DNA of 64,000 bases from Sarcomyxa edulis (taxonomy: Eukaryota; Basidiomycota; Agaricomycetes; Agaricales; Mycenaceae). The stretch lies in contig QUOL01000003.1 of NCBI GenBank assembly GCA_009761415.1, positions 124,001-188,000 of the forward strand, read 5' to 3'. The translations under genes were made by a program, and so were the position numbers. Shown here piece by piece: positions 58,308-64,000 of the stretch; within the stretch, counting starts at the first letter, position 1; the number at the start of each line of letters is the position of its first letter. Under the pieces are notes generated by a model. It saw only the letters and a list, made by a program, of their open reading frames with translations, ran no database searches and had not been told where the DNA came from.

Positions 58308-60929
58308 CTACATCCCTAACTTGAATTGCTTCTTCAAAATATCAGCCAGTTTCTCGCCAGTCGCCAACGTTGCACCAGCCTAATTTGAATAGCAACCGTA
58401 TGAGAATTGAGAGAACCCGGATCGAAAAAAGACAAACTGACGGTGTGACCAGATATAATACTAGGGAAGATAGACGCATCACAGACTCTTAATCCCTCGA
58501 TCCCGTACACTCGCAGCTGCGAATCGACAACACCGTCTTCCTCGAGAGGAGCCATACGACAAGTCCCAACAGGATGGTACAGAGTTTCCGTACGTTCCTT
58601 GACAAGTTCAACAACTTCCTCATCGGATGATAGATGCAGTTGGTGGTCGAGATCCGGATTTTTGTCTGTTCCATCGAGATAAGAAGCTAGTGGCTCCGTC
58701 TGAGCAATTTTGAGGAGGATCTTTACTCCTCGTATCAATTTATCGATATCGGTTGCCGACTGCAAGTATCTAAAAAGGTATTAAATACGAGGTGGTAGAA
58801 GAACAGTTGTTGCTCACTGAGGATCGATACGCGGATCGTCCCATGCGTTCGACGATTTTAGAGTGATACTGCCTACACTCAATGGACTATGCGATGGATA
58901 GATCAGAGAAATTTGTAGCCAGGACCGTATAGATTATTTACCGCAATAGAACCGCGTGAGCCGAATACGTATGCATGGGAAAGAATACCGTGCCATGGTC
59001 TTTATAAGCTAGTGCCACTGAATAGTGATGAGTTCGAGGTCAGGGCCGTCTGGGCTCGAAGTACTGTCTTCTAGCTGGTTCGGATATTCATTAGGAGGAA
59101 AAAGAACCGGGTCATCCGAACGGATGAAAGCAGCGGCTTCACCGAGCTATAGCGTAGTGGCACATGTTAGCGTACATTTGAAGAGTTCATTCAGATAAGA
59201 TAGTTACATTATCTGCCAGTGCACCTCTACGGGACACTATATACTTGACTGCAGCACTTATCAGCCGGTATACGTCAGGGATACTGTGAGGCTTCAAGAA
59301 CTTCAGAGAGGTGTCGCGTTTGTTCCGGAAATATACGTCTACGACAGGGTGGTCGACAAGGTGCTTTCCGACGCCAGGAAGGTCATGTACAACATTGATT
59401 TCAAGCTCGTTAAGACGTTGAGCGGAGCCAACACCAGAGACCATCAAGATCTAGTGACGTATCAGTTGGTATTATCTTGTATTAGTCGCCACTGACCTGA
59501 GGTGAATGGATTGCGCCAGCTCTACCACGAAGTCAAGGGAGGACATGAGAAGGAGGTCATACATTGTAGTAGTAGTATCAAATAGGCTTACGAAAGTATG
59601 ATTTCTTTTCGAGAACGAGCTCTATAACGCGGGCCGTTCTGAGCATTGGCAAATTCAACCCCTGTTGCACGAGTATTTCCTTGGACTGTTCCGAAAAGCA
59701 CGCGTGTCACTTTGACTTTGATGACGACCTTGAGGTTTGGTCTTGCTAGAACGTCGTCGGTGAGGTATGCACTCTCCGAGGACACTCGCACGGCCTTCGA
59801 ATCGATGTAGGTCACTTTTCCAGCTGTCAGAATGCGGACTTGTATGGTCCTTCCATTGAGACAACTCACTTATCTGATGGGTGGCATTGGAAATTGCATA
59901 GGGTGTTAACTGAATATGGCACTTACCTTGTTAACACCGTTGGTACCCGTCAATGTATTGAAATTGGGATTGAAGGGTATGCCTATCTTCTTGGAGGCCT
60001 TGATAAAACGTCTCGATGTCTCAGAAGTGTGACTAAAATAGCCGACTTGTACAGGTCCTTGACTGCCTCTGGTCAAATCGCCTGCTGGGGCCTTAGGGTT
60101 AGATATATCCCGCTCAAATTTTCTGAAATACCTGAGAAGATCAGGATTAGTGAAATATAATTTACGAAAAGTGGAAGCATACCGGCTAAATTCTTTGTAA
60201 GACCATGTTTCGTCCTTGATGCATCGCGACCACTCGTCGAAATCTCCGGGAGAACCATACTGTGCCCTATACAAAGATGTTAGGTTGCTTTCGGAGAGAA
60301 AGCAGAGCAAGAGGGTATACATCTGGGCATTGATAGAGGAGCACCCGCCAAGCATCTTGCCTACCGGTTTCGGTCAATATGAATTGTTTTACATCCAATA
60401 CAACATCGTACCTCGCGGCCAATACTTTCTTTTATTGTTGGCGAATTGCTGAGGTTCGGTGTAAAGGTCGTATACATGTTTCGTATGGAACAGTAAGGGA
60501 AATCCAGCAGGGATTCGGCTGAATAACAGAGATCTTCCACTGTCGAACTTCTGAATCAGAGCAAAGCAATGAGATCCAAATGGGACGGCAGACCTTTCTC
60601 CTGCCTCTAGGAGCAGAACACGAATCGATGGATCTTCCGACAGACGACATGCTAGTACACAACCAGCAGTACCTGTAACAATCCATGTCCTGGAAGAATC
60701 GAAGCAATACATCTTAAGATATATACGTACCTCCACCAACAATGATCACATCAAACTCATCAAAATTGTCGATGTTATCCGAGTCCTTTCCCGCTGACTC
60801 TCCATCCACTCGGCCCACCGTGGCAGGATCGGTGACAAACTTCGTACGGGTCGAGAGAAGGTGGCTCAGAGTCTTGCCGAATCCAGCTATACCTCCTGGA
60901 CGCCTTGTTGATGACGATTTCGATTGCAT
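58308..60929 (-). CDS. GMC oxidoreductase (aryl-alcohol oxidase-like)
   Basis: FAD-dependent alcohol oxidase/dehydrogenase of the glucose-methanol-choline family. The dinucleotide fold is EFDVIIVGGGTAGCVLACRL, followed by VLLLEAG. Then KMLGGCSSINAQM (the GGSSxxN-type FAD loop), YGSPGDFDEWSR, DETWSYKEFSRYFRKFE, KVTYIDSKAVRVSSESAYL, EIILSAGAIHSPQ-type strand and LMVSGVGSAQRLNELEINVV with GVGKHLVDHP. The C-terminal part contains DDPRIDPQYL, LYHPVGTCRMAPLEEDGVVD with the catalytic His, LRVYGIEGLRVCDASIFP and SGHTAGAT with the second His. Many short exons. ATG 60929 gives an N-terminus MQSKSSSTRRPGG with no clear signal peptide, unlike most secreted aryl-alcohol oxidases. An intron lies just 5' of the start. 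Substrate uncertain. Confidence 0.85.
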
Positions 60930-61421
60930 GCTGTAATTTCGAGACAGAGAGTAGGCAGGGAGGTCAAAAGTAGACACGTATCAAGGAAATGATCGATAAC
61001 CTTTACTTACATAGCATTTGTCCTATCAACGGCTTTCTCATTCCCCGGACACAAGCTATAGAAGCAAGCTATATCTGTATTATGAAGTCAAGTGGTAAAC
61101 CGTGATGATGATAGAGAACTACTCCTGGTCACAAGTCTATTAGCCACCTTCTCTCGACCCGAGCAGTTTTGGCTTCTGAGTGAATGGTGAGACCAAGGTG
61201 AGACGAGCACGAGGAATCGTCTAAAGTCATATGCGTGGAACTGGAGTAGCAATGCCTGACGAATGAGGGTTTCTGACCTCCTTCTTGACATGCATACTGA
61301 ATGAAAAGTGATATCGAAATTATGACCTGAGATTTGATAGATGTGAGCAGATGATACAAATGATTCGATTCTTCTACATCGCCTCCCTCTAAAGCAACTG
61401 AGTCCTTCTCCTCGGGAGAGT
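60930..61421. other. intergenic, no gene seen
   Basis: 5' region of the GMC gene and 3' flank of the following minus-strand gene. Two overlapping short frames at 61088-61444 carry no recognisable motif. Confidence 0.45.
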
Positions 61422-63947
61422 CTAGAGAGGCTTCCACCCCTCACCCTCCTGAACCGGCCACTTCAGATTATCTTGGTCAATCTCAGCCGCACCTCGTCCA
61501 CCACCACCAGCACGATTCCTTCTGAATCTACTATCCCCATCTCCATCCCGAACATCATCATCACTCGCCGAATCTACATCCACACTATCCGCATCGACAC
61601 CACCAACATCCCCCTCATCTCCGTAATCATCCATCAAGCCTTCCTCACCTTCCTCCCTCCACATCCCCCTTCCCTTCCCAACCCCAACCCCACCCCCAAA
61701 TCGATCTCCAATATGCGAATGGTTGAGATACCCCTTGCGACTCAACCCAGCCTCGGCTTTATACCTTGCTTTATCCAGCTTTGGCTGCAACGCCTCCAAT
61801 TTCGGTTGTAGAGTCGCTAGCGTGCGTTGGAGACCCGTGAAGGGAGAATCACTATTCTGCGAGTCTTCCCGCCGGTGTGAGGGGGAAGAGGAAGTTGATA
61901 GTGAAGTATGTCTAGATAATCCGCTGACACTACCGCCACTACCGCCGCCTCCGTTGCCAGTGAACATATTAGGAGATCGAGGGAATGTACCACTGGAGCC
62001 TGGACCAGGGGACGAGAATGGGGCGGTATTGAACCCTCCCCCTCCGGTAATCTGCACGCTCTCTGGTCGTTTCCGGCGTACAGGTGGTGGTATGGGTGCA
62101 CGGGAAGAAGGAGATGCGTAGTGCATCGATTTCGAACGGAATATTCGTCCAGTGGGAGAATCCATATTCGCCTTGAGGAGACCGGAATCAAGTGAATTCG
62201 CATTGGAGAAAGGCGACTCGGTTTCATTATCCATGAAAGGAGATTCATTCTGTGACTGTGTGGTTGCTGCCCCGTCTTGGCCGTATATCATGTCGAATGC
62301 ATCGGGTTGAGTGTGTGAGCGCGTGTGGCGACGTGTGACAGTATCAGAGGACGAACTGGTCATGGGAGGTCGACGATCAGGATGAGTGGGAGGTGGTGTT
62401 GGTAGATCTGTTGTTACCATCGAAGGAGAAGATATGGAAGGTGAGCGGCTTCCAGATTTGAACGGACTCGCGTTATATCGGAATGGAAGTGTGGCCCCAG
62501 CGACCTGTTCCAACGACGTATTTGAGTACGGAGGGGACGGTTGGCGGTCCCGAGCAGACTCTGCAGCTCTAAAACGCGAGAATTCGCCGCTTAATTCGTG
62601 GTTTACTGTGCGTCGTCTAGGCAAAGGAGGGGCCTTCTCATCTGGGCTGTTACTCCTATTCCTTCCTGTAGCGGTACCGTTCCCGGTGACGTTGGGAGAT
62701 ATACCAGTCTTTGCATTCCCACTACTGCTCTTTAACACCTTCCAGACTCTTTCTTGTTCTAGCTGTTCTGAAGCTTTCTTCATAGCAGCTGCTGTTTTAC
62801 TTGCTTGGAGTGATTGACGCATCAGTGTTGAAGTGACGTGAACAGGCTTAGGAGGTGGAACAGGTGCTTGCGGCTTTGGTTTCGGATTGGGCAAATGCGC
62901 TGACGACGAAGACTGGGAATTAGAAGGTGATGGTGAGGTTGTGAGAGCGGGTGGTGCTGAGAATATAGATAGATTCGAGGACTTTGGTGGAGAGGTGGAG
63001 GGATGCAGCGATGCATGACGTGGTGGTGGAATTAGTGTACTTTGGCTGATTGGGTGGGAGGGGATCGGTGGAACCGGCTTTCGAGGTGGGAGTGGTGGGA
63101 GTTTCTGAGTAGAGTTTGTTTCGCGAATAGATGAGGTGGACTGTGGGACAAATGGGTTGTGAGGATTCATGGAATGAAAAGGAGGTTGCGGAGGGCGAGT
63201 CTGTTCCTCAGAGAAGGATGGGTTCGTTGGAGAGAAAGGATTGGTGCGAGTTGGTGGGGGATCTGAGAAGGCGGAGGAGGCAGACGAAGGCAATCGTTGC
63301 CGAGGACCTTGAGATGGAGGCTGAGAGTGAGCGCTGGTCCGGCGCTTGGGTGTTGGTGGTGGATTCAGACCTGGATGTGGTGTGTACTGCCTCGGAGGAG
63401 TTGGAGGGCGAGATGTGGGCGTTGAGGTGGCTGAAGAGACATGCTTGACGTTCGAGGATACGTCTGGGTGAGCTGCAGATTGGAAGAGACTTAGACTCTA
63501 TTGATTTGGATAACTGTATAAGAACACACCTTGTACGAAAGCGAGGGCTCTGTCGAGGTCCTTTCCGCTCTCGACATGGACTACCATCCGGAGGGCAGCG
63601 AAGAATTGCATCCCTGACAGAGAGTCAGTCTGCCCGAGGTTCGGGCAGAACATTTTGAGAATCTAAGCAAGTCGAAGGACCTAATGGATCAGTACATCGT
63701 CTTTAGATATGAGAGTACGTACTGCATCGATTTCCGAGGTAGGGACATGAGAGAACCGACCTCTCAACCAAGCTCTGGCCTCACGGACTCCGACGGTCAA
63801 ACTCATGTAGTACTTGTCATCATGACCACCATTCTTTCCGTCAGGTTCATCTCCTATGGCTAAATCGGTAAGAGAAGATGTGTATAGGTCGTATTCTGCA
63901 TCATTTAGAGCAGAGACATGCAAAATAAGGGGTCTTGTGGCGGACAT
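61422..63947 (-). CDS. long disordered Pro/Ser-rich protein
   Basis: Conserved fungal type, function not assigned. The start MSATRPLILHVSALNDAEYD is followed by DKYYMSLTVGVREARAWLRG, ISKDD, then after introns MFCPNLGQTDSLSGMQFFAA and LRMVVHVESGKDLDRALAFV. This N-terminal helical region resembles EH or EF-hand-like modules of endocytic proteins, but I hold that loosely. The central ~400 residues are Pro/Ser/Thr-rich with many PPLPPRK and PPxP motifs (likely SH3 ligands) and NPF tripeptides (TRTNPFSPTNPSFSE, HNPFVP), which bind EH domains. Near the end come a coiled segment (LATLQPKLEALQPKLDKARY), an acidic stretch and the final motif DNLKWPVQEGEGWKPL. A role in endocytosis or actin patches is inferred from PxxP and NPF content. 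The start lies close to the window edge but looks complete. Confidence 0.68.
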
Positions 63948-64000
63948 TCGGCTAGACTTGATGTGAGCGTCTAGTTTAAATCGTAATCGTGGCAAGGCGT

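Noticed and set aside
1..64000. CRISPR arrays, operons, Shine-Dalgarno sites and rho-independent terminators
   Set aside because: The window is eukaryotic, with spliceosomal introns throughout, so such signals are not expected, and no regularly spaced repeats were seen.

Overview
This window reads as nuclear DNA of a mushroom-forming basidiomycete (Agaricomycetes). Genes are broken by many GT-AG introns of about 45-70 nt. Intergenic gaps are short, strands alternate without operons, and several families are typical of Agaricomycetes: single-pass membrane proteins with beta-sandwich ectodomains, LPFELE-type F-box proteins, tandem reductases, GH16-like proteins and CBM20-only secreted proteins. 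No rRNA, tRNA, CRISPR or bacterial-type signal was seen. Exon models were joined by hand from splice signals, phase and conserved motifs. Where a full exon sum is quoted, it closes in frame.

Layout. 1-2.7 kb holds no convincing gene but contains a ~1.04 kb stretch bounded by near-perfect inverted repeats. 2.7-18.4 kb: a membrane protein, a GH16-like secreted protein with a 6-nt microexon, a degenerate 2OG-Fe(II) oxygenase relative, a tandem F-box pair, a PC-esterase-type membrane enzyme, a MYND protein with a damaged finger, a beta-sandwich membrane protein and a small protein of unknown function. 18.5-31.5 kb is mostly housekeeping: a NIPA-type Mg2+ transporter (second 6-nt microexon), a head-to-head pair (GT25 glycosyltransferase and cis-prenyltransferase, start codons 30 bp apart), two tandem extended SDR reductases and the SEA/GATOR2 subunit MIOS/SEA4. 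32.6-49.9 kb: two paralogous CBM20-CBM20-Thr-rich secreted proteins flank SQS1, two unknown proteins and an XPT1-like Stealth phosphotransferase, followed by a Cps1-type GT2 polysaccharide synthase. 51.06-55.26 kb is a structurally complete hAT transposon with exact 8-bp target-site duplications. 55.4-64 kb: a second beta-sandwich membrane protein, a glutathione S-transferase, a GMC oxidoreductase and a long disordered protein.

How the genes fit together. Several products act on the secretory pathway or cell-surface glycans: dolichol synthesis (cis-prenyltransferase), a GT25, xylosylphosphotransferase-like Stealth, Cps1-type synthase, GH16-like, PC-esterase and the CBM20 proteins. Whether this is a functional cluster or chance cannot be decided from one window. 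The most notable signals are the two 6-nt microexons, the complete hAT element, the CBM20-only pair built from phase-0 exons, the very tight divergent GT25/cis-prenyltransferase pair, and the oxygenase relative that lacks its metal-binding residues.
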